From assembly GCA_023405135.1 (NCBI GenBank), contig JAEXYZ010000085.1, positions 1 to 27,436 on the forward strand: a stretch of DNA of 27,436 bases. Reading direction: 5' to 3'. The notes under the pieces were generated by a model. That model was not told the DNA's origin, searched no databases, and saw only the letters and a program-made list of their open reading frames with translations. This document shows positions 7,519 through 14,797 of this stretch, piece by piece (position 1 is the stretch's first letter; each line of letters begins with the position of its first letter). The position numbers and the translations under genes are program-made. This stretch comes from Bacillota bacterium. GTDB taxonomy: Bacteria > Bacillota > Bacilli > Bacillales_A > Planococcaceae.

Positions 7519-8400
7519 TTAAGGTGGACTCCAAGTTTCTAAAAATTTCATTGTACGTATTCTACCAATTTCCATTAAATTCTTCTTTGTTTCTTCATCT
7601 AGACCGAACTGTGTTGCACTATAATCCTCTACTGGAATGAAAATAATATTTTTTTCATGTTTTCTAGAAATATACCGTCTATCATGAGCATTTTTCATTG
7701 TACTAAATAAAGCTTCAAACAAATTCAAACCATTATCAATTTTTTGAAGTTCCATCTCATCTCGTGGATTATTTAAGCTTAATCCAACTATCGGTCTTTC
7801 TTTATTGCCGTTATCATAAATCCATAATGGAAAATTACTTAACACTCCCCCATCAACAATAATGTTGTCCCCATTTTTCCCTTTTAATTTAATCGGTTCA
7901 AAGAAAAATGGGATTCCACAGCTCATCCGTAAAGCTTTAGCAACTGAAAATGTTCTCCAATTAATGCCATAGGAAGCTAAATCATCTGGAAGTACAATCA
8001 TACGCCCATTCGTTAAATCGGATGCAATTAATTTTAATGATCCTTTCGGTAAATCGTTAAATGTGTATACTCCTTTTTCGGCTAACTTTTTATAAAACCA
8101 TTTTTCTAATGCTTTTCCCTTATATAAACCTAGTTGAAAATATAAATTTAGCCATTTTAAAAATGGAAGAGTGCGAGCTAATTTTGGAGGATCAAGCAAT
8201 GATTTTAAATCAAGCTCATCAAGGATATCTTCTATTTCCTCGGCACTATGACCTGCTGCTATAAAACATGCTAAGATTGCACCTGCACTTGTTCCTGCTA
8301 CCCGTTTAAATTGATAGCCCTTTTCCTCAAACACTTGAAGTGCTCCTACATAAGCAAAGCCTTTAATTCCTCCACCAGAAAACACACCGTCAATAAGCAT
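7519..8400 (-). CDS. Patatin-like phospholipase (NTE/RssA family, YqhO-like)
   Basis: 293 residues from the ATG at 8400, with GGGAGAGG five bases upstream; a TTG at 8427 extends the frame but has no such site. The patatin catalytic pair is present: oxyanion motif SGGGIKGF at ~8-15 and nucleophile GTSAG (Ser ~38), and the dyad aspartate in VDGGVLSNFP (~190). The length and the segments LIASDLTNGRM, ALRMSCGIPFFFEP and LSLNNPRDE are typical of the bacterial family whose B. subtilis member is YqhO, as I recall. It probably hydrolyses acyl esters of lipids in the cytosol or at the inner membrane face. There is no signal peptide. It stands alone between two terminators; nothing suggests a CBASS-type phospholipase effector, since no cyclase is nearby. 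Confidence 0.9.
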   Translation of the reverse strand: MLIDGVFSGGGIKGFAYVGALQVFEEKGYQFKRVAGTSAGAILACFIAAGHSAEEIEDILDELDLKSLLDPPKLARTLPFLKWLNLYFQLGLYKGKALEKWFYKKLAEKGVYTFNDLPKGSLKLIASDLTNGRMIVLPDDLASYGINWRTFSVAKALRMSCGIPFFFEPIKLKGKNGDNIIVDGGVLSNFPLWIYDNGNKERPIVGLSLNNPRDEMELQKIDNGLNLFEALFSTMKNAHDRRYISRKHEKNIIFIPVEDYSATQFGLDEETKKNLMEIGRIRTMKFLETWSPP

Positions 8401-8479
8401 GTATCCTCTCCCTCTAGTTTGTCTCAATATACTTTAAGTAACAGCAGAGGGAAATAGAACATTTTGTTGAAGAAATAAA

Positions 8480-8527
8480 AAAGTATTTGGTATGTATGCA
8501 AAGGATGCTTGTACCAAATACTTTTTT
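8480..8527. terminator. Bidirectional intrinsic terminator
   Basis: Stem AAGTATTTGGTA (8481-8492) and TACCAAATACTT (8512-8523), perfect over 12 bp, with an A run before and a T run after. On the minus strand it lies just past the stop (8532) of the 57-residue gene, which supports that gene. Confidence 0.85.
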
Positions 8528-8531
8528 TACT

Positions 8532-8705
8532 TTATTCGTTTAATCTTGAAGGATTATGTTTATTATCAGGCTTGTCTTTGTTTTCATTTTGATTTTGCTT
8601 TTTTGCTTGGTCATTTTGTCCGATTACATCAAAGTCATCTGGACTTAAATCAAACCCATGACCATATTCCTCGCGATCAAGATTATTTTTCTTTTTTTTG
8701 CTCAA
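8532..8705 (-). CDS. Small hydrophilic protein, 57 residues
   Basis: A TTG-initiated frame with an excellent GGAGGTG ribosome site seven bases upstream (complement of the site at 8713-8719) and its own terminator right after the stop. The product begins MSKKKKNNLDREEYGHGFDL, has an acidic middle (SPDDFDVIG), and ends in a lysine/asparagine/glutamine-rich tail of ~27 residues. It has no membrane segment and no cysteine. Composition and size resemble small sporulation-related or disordered proteins of Bacilli, but I do not recognise the family. A longer plus-strand frame over the same bases has no ribosome site and is a shadow. Confidence 0.75.
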   Translation of the reverse strand: MSKKKKNNLDREEYGHGFDLSPDDFDVIGQNDQAKKQNQNENKDKPDNKHNPSRLNE

Positions 8706-8767
8706 AACGTTTCACCTCCATCAACTCTAATGTGGACGATTTATTCCGCTCTTATGCTTGTAAACAA

Positions 8768-8803
8768 TAAAAAATGCATAAAGCTTTTGCTCCATGCACT
8801 TAA
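8768..8803 (-). terminator. Intrinsic terminator of the 8816-9376 gene
   Basis: On the minus strand, GTGCAT and ATGCAT arms enclose an inner GAGC/GCTT stem and are followed by six T residues. It lies 13 bp past the stop at 8816 and closes the four-gene minus-strand cluster. Confidence 0.65.
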
Positions 8804-8815
8804 ATTCGATTGGTT

Positions 8816-9376
8816 CTATTCATGGTGATGCTGTTCATGATTCGCATCACTTTCTGTTTCGATTTCATTAAATGATGTCGTTTCAAGTAAAGTTGATACA
8901 ACAAGTAACACAACTGCTAAAGCTGTAACAACTACAACTTTAAAAGGTATTGCTTTAAAGAAGTTTTGATATTTTTCTTGGTTCCACAATCCGGCTGCCG
9001 TTATGATGCTTATAATATAGATACTTGTGAAAAACAAAAGGCTAACGATCTCATATTTAGCTGTCATAAGACTAAGCATCGTTCCCATCATCGAACCCAT
9101 AAACAATGCACTTAAGCTTTCAATAAAAACTTTCGATGATTGTTGATAAAATAACATACTTAAAAAGAAGAAACTTAATATCATTGCAATAATCGTTGAA
9201 AAAACAATATCAGGAAGCCAGGTTGCTATAACGATCCCGATTAACGTACTTTTTGTCATAGCAACAAACATTGCTAAACAACTTGTAAAATGGTTTTCTT
9301 TCAATTGTCTCCGAAAAATAGAACTTAATAAAAGGGAAAATATTATTATGATGAGAAAACTAACTTTTACCACCAT
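8816..9376 (-). CDS. Unknown multi-spanning membrane protein with His-rich C-terminus
   Basis: About 186 residues. I start at the ATG at 9376, with GGAGTGGAG upstream, rather than at the GTG at 9385, which lies within that site. An N-terminal hydrophobic helix is followed by a short basic loop (FRRQLKEN) and four or five further membrane helices up to ~165. The soluble tail ends in acidic and histidine residues (ESDANHEQHHHE) that could bind a metal such as copper or zinc. I do not recognise a family. It is the last gene of the run amine oxidase - permease - unknown - this gene, 15 bp after the preceding stop. The metal-binding-like tail beside a copper enzyme is suggestive only. Confidence 0.75.
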   Translation of the reverse strand: MVVKVSFLIIIIFSLLLSSIFRRQLKENHFTSCLAMFVAMTKSTLIGIVIATWLPDIVFSTIIAMILSFFFLSMLFYQQSSKVFIESLSALFMGSMMGTMLSLMTAKYEIVSLLFFTSIYIISIITAAGLWNQEKYQNFFKAIPFKVVVVTALAVVLLVVSTLLETTSFNEIETESDANHEQHHHE

Positions 9377-9391
9377 AATCTCCACTCCAAT

Positions 9392-9913
9392 CTAAAGGGC
9401 TACTTGTTGATTTAAATCTCTTGAAATTAATTTAATCCAATTTTTCAAGCAGATGATTTCCTCTTCTAATAAAGGGATACCTTGTGTTAACGGTGGGAAA
9501 AGTAACGTTGTATAACTACCTGGTAAAATTGTCATTTTTAATATTCTATTGTTACCCTCTTCAATTATATTTAACTTTTCAAAATCAATCAGTGACCAAT
9601 CAAATGAAAAATAAGTATTCGCAATTACAATCAATTTGTTAGCTTTCCTTGATACCCATCTCCTCTTATGAAATAAATAATTAACCTCCTGCTTCTCTGA
9701 TTGAAAATGATTTAACTTTGTTTCAATACTAATTGTTAAATGGTACATCTTAGAAAGAAGCTTCTTTTCCCTTTCATAACCAATTGAACATATCGAATTG
9801 TTTAGTGGAAATGAATACATAAATTCCTTTTTCTCGATATTTTCAAAAGACAATTGATCTACAATAGACGACAAAAATTTTTCAACTTTTATTTCTCCTA
9901 ATAGTTTCACCAT
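9392..9913 (-). CDS. Conserved-looking protein of unknown function
   Basis: 173 residues from an ATG at 9913, four bases past the permease stop at 9918. The frame is open further upstream within the permease gene, but that part reads as permease in the other frame and is not needed. A GGTGATG sequence eight bases upstream can serve as ribosome site. The product is soluble, mixed alpha/beta by eye, with a basic patch (LFHKRRWVSRKANK) and a tryptophan-containing centre (YFSFDWSLIDF). There is no signal peptide and no known motif. Position suggests co-transcription and translational coupling with the permease. I cannot assign a function. Confidence 0.65.
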   Translation of the reverse strand: MVKLLGEIKVEKFLSSIVDQLSFENIEKKEFMYSFPLNNSICSIGYEREKKLLSKMYHLTISIETKLNHFQSEKQEVNYLFHKRRWVSRKANKLIVIANTYFSFDWSLIDFEKLNIIEEGNNRILKMTILPGSYTTLLFPPLTQGIPLLEEEIICLKNWIKLISRDLNQQVAL

Positions 9914-9917
9914 AACA

Positions 9918-11348
9918 TCACCAATTTTTTTCGGCTTCCGGTTGTTTGATGAGAGGAGAAAACTCCAAAGACTCTTCTTCTCCAAGTATGTTTTGAGATT
10001 TCTTTAATTCATCTAAAGTTATTGGTTTAAATAAAACTAGTTTTTTATATTTCAACCAAACTGCAGCATATATACAAATTCCAGCTAGAAGTGTTCCTGA
10101 AATTATATAAACAGTTAATTTCATAGATGGATCTGGGTGTACTGTGAGAATCATATAAAGACAAAATGCAATCCCTATAATTTGTACAATTGGTGTCATC
10201 GGTGATTTAAACGGTCTCTCGATATTTGGATAACGTTTGCGTAAAATTAATACATCAATTTGTGCAATAATATAGCTAATTAGCCAAGTTACACTTGCAG
10301 ACATTAGTAATATATTAATCACTGTAATGTTTACTTCTAATACAAACAAAGGCAGGGCAAACATTAAAAAAACAAAAATGATACTAAAGGAAGGTGTACG
10401 GAATTTAGGATGAACGTATCCAAAAATCTTCGGTAACATTCCTTGACGAGCTAATCCGTAAAACATTCTTGGGACTGCGGCAAAACTAGAATTGATTGTA
10501 CTTGTTGCAGCAAGTACCGTTAACACAGCCATTAATGCTCCTCCAAAATCACCAAACATTCCGATAGCTCCTGCAATTTGCGGTATATCTGAATTTGTAA
10601 GGGCTGTTAAATCAATATGTCTCGTTAGTGCGAAACCGAATAACATATCCGCTATAAAAATCGTCATTAAACCAAAAATCATTGCTTTTGGAATTGTTTT
10701 TTCTGGTTTTTTAACTTCATCCCCTAATGGAATAACATATTCGATTCCAATAAATAACCATAAACCTAATGCTAGAGATTGAAATACTGTAGGCCAACCG
10801 TGTGGGTTAAATTGTGAAGGACTGGAAGAAGAAATAGTGAAGAGATCAAGTAGCCCGAGTGCTCCCATGCCTGCAGTTGCTAGCATTAACGTTAAAACAA
10901 TTGCGAGCTGTACTGAACCGAATATTTCTACGCCTAATAAATTAATGATTAAAAATGCAACGAGAATGATTAATGACACGACTATTGTATTCACGCCAGG
11001 AAATAAATATTCGATAGACATACTCGCTGTCATCGTTTCCATTGGTCCAACCGTTCCTATCAATACTAAATAGCCACCTAGCACAGCAACAATAGACATA
11101 AAACGTCCCATCGATACAACTGTGTAATCACCAATCATACCTGAGCCGGGCATGATAGAAGATAATTCAGCATAGGAAAGAGCAATTAAAATACTTACAA
11201 TCATTGCGATAAAAGCAGAAACGATAAAAGCTGGACCAATAGTAGCAAAACTACTCCCTAAAGATACCATTGTAGAGCCTGCGACAACTAAACCTGTTGC
11301 AGTGGCATAAGCTTGCCAAAAACCTAAGTTTCGTTTTAAATCTGTCAT
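9918..11348 (-). CDS. APC-superfamily amino acid/amine permease
   Basis: 476 residues with about twelve hydrophobic segments. Family marks are the first helix GFWQAYATATGLVVAGSTM, AELSSIMPGSGMIGDYTVVSMG for helices 2-3, GIEYVIPLGDEVKKPEKTIP for helix 6 and its loop, and RKRYPNIERPFK near the end. These fit amino acid-polyamine-organocation transporters (AA_permease_2-like), which exchange or symport amino acids and amines across the cytoplasmic membrane. GGAG nine bases before the ATG is the ribosome site. It lies 81 bp downstream of the truncated copper amine oxidase on the same strand, so uptake of the amine substrate is a natural guess. The gene is intact; its original promoter may have been lost with the deletion at about 12540. 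Confidence 0.88.
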   Translation of the reverse strand: MTDLKRNLGFWQAYATATGLVVAGSTMVSLGSSFATIGPAFIVSAFIAMIVSILIALSYAELSSIMPGSGMIGDYTVVSMGRFMSIVAVLGGYLVLIGTVGPMETMTASMSIEYLFPGVNTIVVSLIILVAFLIINLLGVEIFGSVQLAIVLTLMLATAGMGALGLLDLFTISSSSPSQFNPHGWPTVFQSLALGLWLFIGIEYVIPLGDEVKKPEKTIPKAMIFGLMTIFIADMLFGFALTRHIDLTALTNSDIPQIAGAIGMFGDFGGALMAVLTVLAATSTINSSFAAVPRMFYGLARQGMLPKIFGYVHPKFRTPSFSIIFVFLMFALPLFVLEVNITVINILLMSASVTWLISYIIAQIDVLILRKRYPNIERPFKSPMTPIVQIIGIAFCLYMILTVHPDPSMKLTVYIISGTLLAGICIYAAVWLKYKKLVLFKPITLDELKKSQNILGEEESLEFSPLIKQPEAEKNW

Positions 11349-11385
11349 TTAATCAATCTCCTAAAATTATCTTCTTTCATTTTTT

Positions 11386-11422
11386 AATCAGAAACACAAA
11401 AAAGTGTTTTGTGTTTCTGATT
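11386..11422. other. 16-bp perfect hairpin between amine oxidase and permease genes
   Basis: AATCAGAAACACAAAA (11386-11401) and TTTTGTGTTTCTGATT (11407-11422) with a 5-nt loop. On the minus strand the 3' arm is followed by A residues, not T, so it is not a standard terminator for the upstream gene. It may act as an RNA-stabilising or processing stem within the operon, or as a binding site. Confidence 0.6.
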
Positions 11423-11429
11423 ACGTCTA

Positions 11430-12548
11430 TTAATGTCCACAAGTGGGGTTATTCGATACACTGCAACTATTCTTTTTTGGAGGACGAGGGACATCCAGAG
11501 CAGGATTACGATTAAAGAAGCCAACAGGTTTTAATTGGAAGTTAATGTAGGCTGTTGGCATTACCGGCCAATCCTCTGGTCGCGGTATATGATGATGCCC
11601 CATCGTATACCAAACGACAATATCTTCATCATCAATTGATCGATCTGCTTCAATATATTTTGGTAGGCCGTCCCCTCCTTTATTTTGATTTGGGAATTTG
11701 CCTGTAGCGTACATTTCATTTTCATTAAATTGTGTAACATGTAGATGATTTTTAATAAAACCTGCTCGTTTCAAAACACTTGAACTTTCATGAGCAAAAG
11801 GTAGACAATTTTCTCCCGGCATAATTTTGTATCCTACCGGTTGATTCACAAAGTTTAATGAGTTTTTATTAATAATTTTCCATGTTCGTTGAGAAGGCAT
11901 GTCTAAAATCCGTGCAGCTTCTTTTTCTGTTTGAAATATTTTAGACACAGCATAAAATGCATTTGAATGTGGATTTTCTGGTCCTTCTAGTTCTGCTTTC
12001 GTCTCAGTTTCTACTACTGAAATTTTCAAACCATCTAGCATCGTGTCTAGACGGAAGTTAAAGAAATGTTGATGATTGGCTGCATTTAATCCAGGTGCAA
12101 TTTCTGAACCATATTTTGATTTACCGGTTTCATCAAACGTACCTGTATTTAAAATACCTGTTAGCTTTACTTCAACCTCTATTGTTCCATCTTGGTAGAA
12201 ACTCCAGTAAAATCCATAATCATAGTTTCCAACTGTACAAAAGAAAGAAATAACTAATCTACGAGAACGGCGGACCTCTACATGATCTGTTCGCCAATCG
12301 GTATGTTTCCAACCAATTCCATAGTCTTCTTCATGTAAGCAAATAGCATTTTTAATTATACGAGGATTTCCAGCACCATCAGCTAAAGCAGCATCAAAAT
12401 ATTGAATATGCCCTAAACAATCACATCCTAATTCTAGGGAGTTGGCTAATTGTCCTAAGCCGTATTCTCCTGCATCAAAAGCGTTTTGTGTATTATGGGC
12501 AAACGTTGCATCACCATATGGTACAACCATTTCAAAATTCGATTGCAT
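11430..12548 (-). pseudogene. Copper amine oxidase, catalytic domain only (5'-truncated)
   Basis: 372 residues matching the C-terminal catalytic domain of copper/TPQ amine oxidases, which are about 640 residues long. Present are the catalytic-base aspartate in NAFDAGEY (D25), disulfide cysteines in LGCDCLG and AICLHEED (C42 or C44 with C70), the topaquinone tyrosine in VGNYDYGFYW (Y109), copper histidines in NHQHFF (H159, H161), and the third in HHIPRPEDWP. Missing are the ~270 N-terminal residues (domains D2-D3). Homology begins at NFEMVVPYGD, five codons from the ATG, and a stop codon lies directly upstream. There is no ribosome site before the ATG. The truncation point coincides with the 5' truncation of the divergent AraC gene, so a deletion is likely. 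The full enzyme would oxidise primary amines such as tyramine or phenethylamine to aldehyde, ammonia and H2O2. Confidence 0.85.
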
Positions 12549-12550
12549 CT

Positions 12551-13276
12551 ATGTATGAAATAAAAACTTTTTTAACAAAAGATCGAATTATTAAATTACC
12601 TGGTATTCCAGATGGCTGTATCGATTTAATATTTAATTTAGATGGTAATCAACGTGACTGTTTTTTTATTCCAAGTCCTAAATTTAGGCAAGTCTATTCC
12701 TTTACACCGAATACGAATTATTTCGGTATACGTTTACTCCCTTTACAAACATTCTTTTCTTTTGAATTGTCATTAAAAGAATTAAATAGCAGTTCCTCGT
12801 TTCCTCTTTTCGAAGTTGCACCATACCTTACAAACCTCTATGAAAAATTACTTGAAGCTCATACATTACAAGACAGAGTCCATTTACTCGAAAGCTTTTT
12901 ATTAAGTAAAATATTAAAAGAACGAACTACAAGTTCCATCATTTTAAATTGTATCGATCAAGGAATCCGTCACCATGGAAATATACAAGCAAAACAAATA
13001 GAATCACTAACAGGCTATTCCCAACGTTATTTACGTTCCCTTTTCACAAACGAACTTGGGATCTCTCCAAAGTCATTTTTTCAGCTCATTAATTTCCAGC
13101 ATATTGTGAATGAGATTATTAACAACTCTTTTAATCTAGAGAACTACTTAAACAATAATGATTTTTATGATTCCTCTCATTTTTATAAAACCTTTAAAAA
13201 GATCGCTAAAATGACACCTGGTGAGTACATAAAACTACTTAAAGAATCAAAGCAAAATGCAGTTATGATAGATTGA
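12551..13276 (+). pseudogene. AraC-family transcriptional regulator, 5'-truncated
   Basis: The frame continues upstream to 12488, but that part lies over the amine oxidase codons. Regulator-like sequence starts about 12551 (MYEIKTFLTKDRIIKL) and has no ribosome site before it. GIPDGCIDLIFNL is the hallmark of the N-terminal sensing domain of a subgroup of AraC proteins; about 30-40 residues normally precede it and are absent. The C-terminal ~100 residues hold the two helix-turn-helix units: QIESLTGYSQRYLRSLFTNELGISPKSFFQL, then a second unit with YDSSHFYKTFKKIAKMTPGEY, matching the family end motif. In its original form it was probably the divergently transcribed regulator of the amine oxidase cluster. 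Translation from some fortuitous start cannot be excluded. Confidence 0.75.
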
Positions 13277-13284
13277 AAAAACAA

Positions 13285-13330
13285 AAAAGGTTCCTGAAAG
13301 TAAAAAAATCTCAGGGATACCATTTTTTAA
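13285..13330 (+). terminator. Possible terminator after the AraC gene
   Basis: GGTTCCTGA and TCAGGGATACC arms with two bulges, about 11 bp past the stop, ending in a T run (ATTTTTTAA). The stem is imperfect, so confidence is moderate. Confidence 0.5.
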
Positions 13331-13477
13331 TGTTAGAGCTGTGAATTTTTACCTTTAAAGCACTTCCGATTTTTAATAGAATAAATTTATTGGACGATAC
13401 CTTTAGACGCGATTAATAAAAATCATAAATTGTAAAATAAAATTCACTATATTTTTCCTTAGCCAATTGTATTGTTA

Positions 13478-13553
13478 TATAATCTAAAATATTAGTATAT
13501 ATTCAAAATGTCTCCCTTACCGTCAAATGTGACAGTCAAGGGAGATTTTTTAT
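13478..13553 (+). terminator. Strong hairpin-T-run in the qox upstream gap, with a TATAAT box before it
   Basis: TCTCCCTT (13511-13518) and AAGGGAGA form an 8-bp outer stem with inner GTCA/TGAC pairing, followed by TTTTTTATT. A TATAAT (13478-13483) lies ~30 bp upstream, without a good -35 box. The hairpin is ~200 bp past the AraC stop and ~280 bp before qoxA, so it belongs to neither obviously: it could be a second terminator, an attenuator, or the 3' end of a short RNA. Confidence 0.55.
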
Positions 13554-13705
13554 TAAAATAATATTGTTATATAGTTGACAATTATAGTGAAATAGATTTT
13601 CCACTCTTAATCTCATAGATTTCCCACCCACAAATCCCCTTCACTTACTAATTATTGCTATTTGGTGAACCTTTCGTGAAAAAGTTTTGAATAACTTATT
13701 ACTCT

Positions 13706-13727
13706 TTTGTGAAATCGAATTCACAAA
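13706..13727 (+). promoter_or_regulatory. Palindromic operator candidate (cre/Rex-like) upstream of qoxA
   Basis: TTGTGAAATCGAATTCACAA (13707-13726) has perfect 7-bp arms around ATCGAA, extended by one T/A pair. The central TGAAATCGAATTCA fits the CcpA cre core TGNAANCGNWWNCA at every fixed position. The outer arms TTGTGAA/TTCACAA are exactly those of the redox repressor Rex, but the spacer is 6 rather than 4 bp. It lies ~100 bp before qoxA. The rest of the 13277-13828 gap shows no gene and no promoter I can place with confidence. Confidence 0.55.
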
Positions 13728-13828
13728 TAATGTTTTTACTATACGAATGAGTAAAATAGAGTTATATTGTTGAGCGGACGAAACGCAAATGATGTTCTTT
13801 CAACAAATAAGGGAAGGTGAAAATCTAA

Positions 13829-14737
13829 ATGAAAAAAAAATGGGCATTTTTAACGTCCATGATGGCACTCGTTCTTTTACTTACAGGCTGTGAACCTTTA
13901 TTAGTATTAGACCCAAAAGGACCACAAGCTGAAAGACAGGCAAGTGACATTATGTTATCCATTGGCATCATGGCTGTCATTGTAATTGTTGTCTTAGCAA
14001 TTTTAGCCTATGTATTAATTAAGTATCGTGCTTCAAATCAAAGAGATGATTATGAACCACCACATATCGAAGGGAATATTTGGGTTGAAGCAATATGTGT
14101 TGGTATTCCTGTATTAATAGTTGCTTATCTGTCGTTCGTCTCTGTAAAAAGTAACTATATTGTAGAATCAGCACCTACTGGTTATGAAGATCAGGAACCG
14201 TTAGTAATTTATGCTTCTTCGTCTGACTGGAAATGGCATTTTAGTTATCCAGAAGAAGGAATTGAAACTGTAAATTATTTATATATCCCAACGGATCGAC
14301 CAATTGAATTTAAATTATATTCATTTGGACCGATTACAAGTTTCTGGATTCCACAACTTGGTGGTCAAAAATATGCAATGTCTGATATGGTCACTACTTT
14401 ACACTTAGCTGCCGATGAAGCTGGTGAATATATGGGTCGAAATTCAAACTTTAGTGGTAAAGGATTTGCTGAAAATACATTTAACGTTACAGCAATGTCG
14501 CAAGCAGACTTTGATGAATGGGTAGATGAAGTTCATGAAACTGCTGAACCAATTACAGAAAGCGAATTTAAAGAATTGTTAGAACCAGGTCATCTTGGTC
14601 AAATGACATTCACAGGTACACATTTAGAATTTAGTCCTGCTCCAGAACATCAACATAATTCAGAATCTAATACTGAAACAGACTCTGAAACACATGATAT
14701 GGAAAACATGGAACATATGGACCATAGCAATCATTAA
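13829..14737 (+). CDS. qoxA: Cytochrome aa3-600 menaquinol oxidase subunit II
   Basis: 302 residues. A lipoprotein signal peptide ends at LLLTGC (Cys 21), followed by two membrane helices (~42-66 and 86-108) and a cupredoxin-like extracellular domain. The CuA ligands of cytochrome c oxidase subunit II (paired cysteines) are absent, as expected for a quinol oxidase. Landmarks are WKWHFSYPEEGIETVNYLYIPTDRPI, SFGPITSFWIPQLGGQKYAM and GEYMGRNSNFSGKGFAENTFNV. The tail (~270-302) is rich in His, Met, Asp and Glu (HDMENMEHMDHSNH) and may bind metal; this tail is variable in the family. The ribosome site GGGAAGGTGA precedes the ATG. It is first in qoxABCD, 60 bp before qoxB. Confidence 0.95.
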   Translation: MKKKWAFLTSMMALVLLLTGCEPLLVLDPKGPQAERQASDIMLSIGIMAVIVIVVLAILAYVLIKYRASNQRDDYEPPHIEGNIWVEAICVGIPVLIVAYLSFVSVKSNYIVESAPTGYEDQEPLVIYASSSDWKWHFSYPEEGIETVNYLYIPTDRPIEFKLYSFGPITSFWIPQLGGQKYAMSDMVTTLHLAADEAGEYMGRNSNFSGKGFAENTFNVTAMSQADFDEWVDEVHETAEPITESEFKELLEPGHLGQMTFTGTHLEFSPAPEHQHNSESNTETDSETHDMENMEHMDHSNH

Positions 14738-14797
14738 ATCTAAAAGATTGGAACTAGTTTTAAAGACTAATCTTTACTCTCGAAAGGAGAAAAAAGG

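Noticed and set aside
7519..8400. Patatin-like lipase as a CBASS-type defence effector
   Set aside because: No nucleotide cyclase or other defence partner is adjacent, and the protein resembles a common housekeeping Bacillus family.
8492..8770. 92-codon plus-strand frame
   Set aside because: It runs over a terminator and antisense to the 57-residue gene with the better start; no ribosome site.
12488..12550. N-terminal 21 codons of the AraC frame (MYYGQTLHHHMVQPF...)
   Set aside because: These bases code for the amine oxidase on the other strand, and the residues do not fit an AraC N-terminus; open by chance at the junction.
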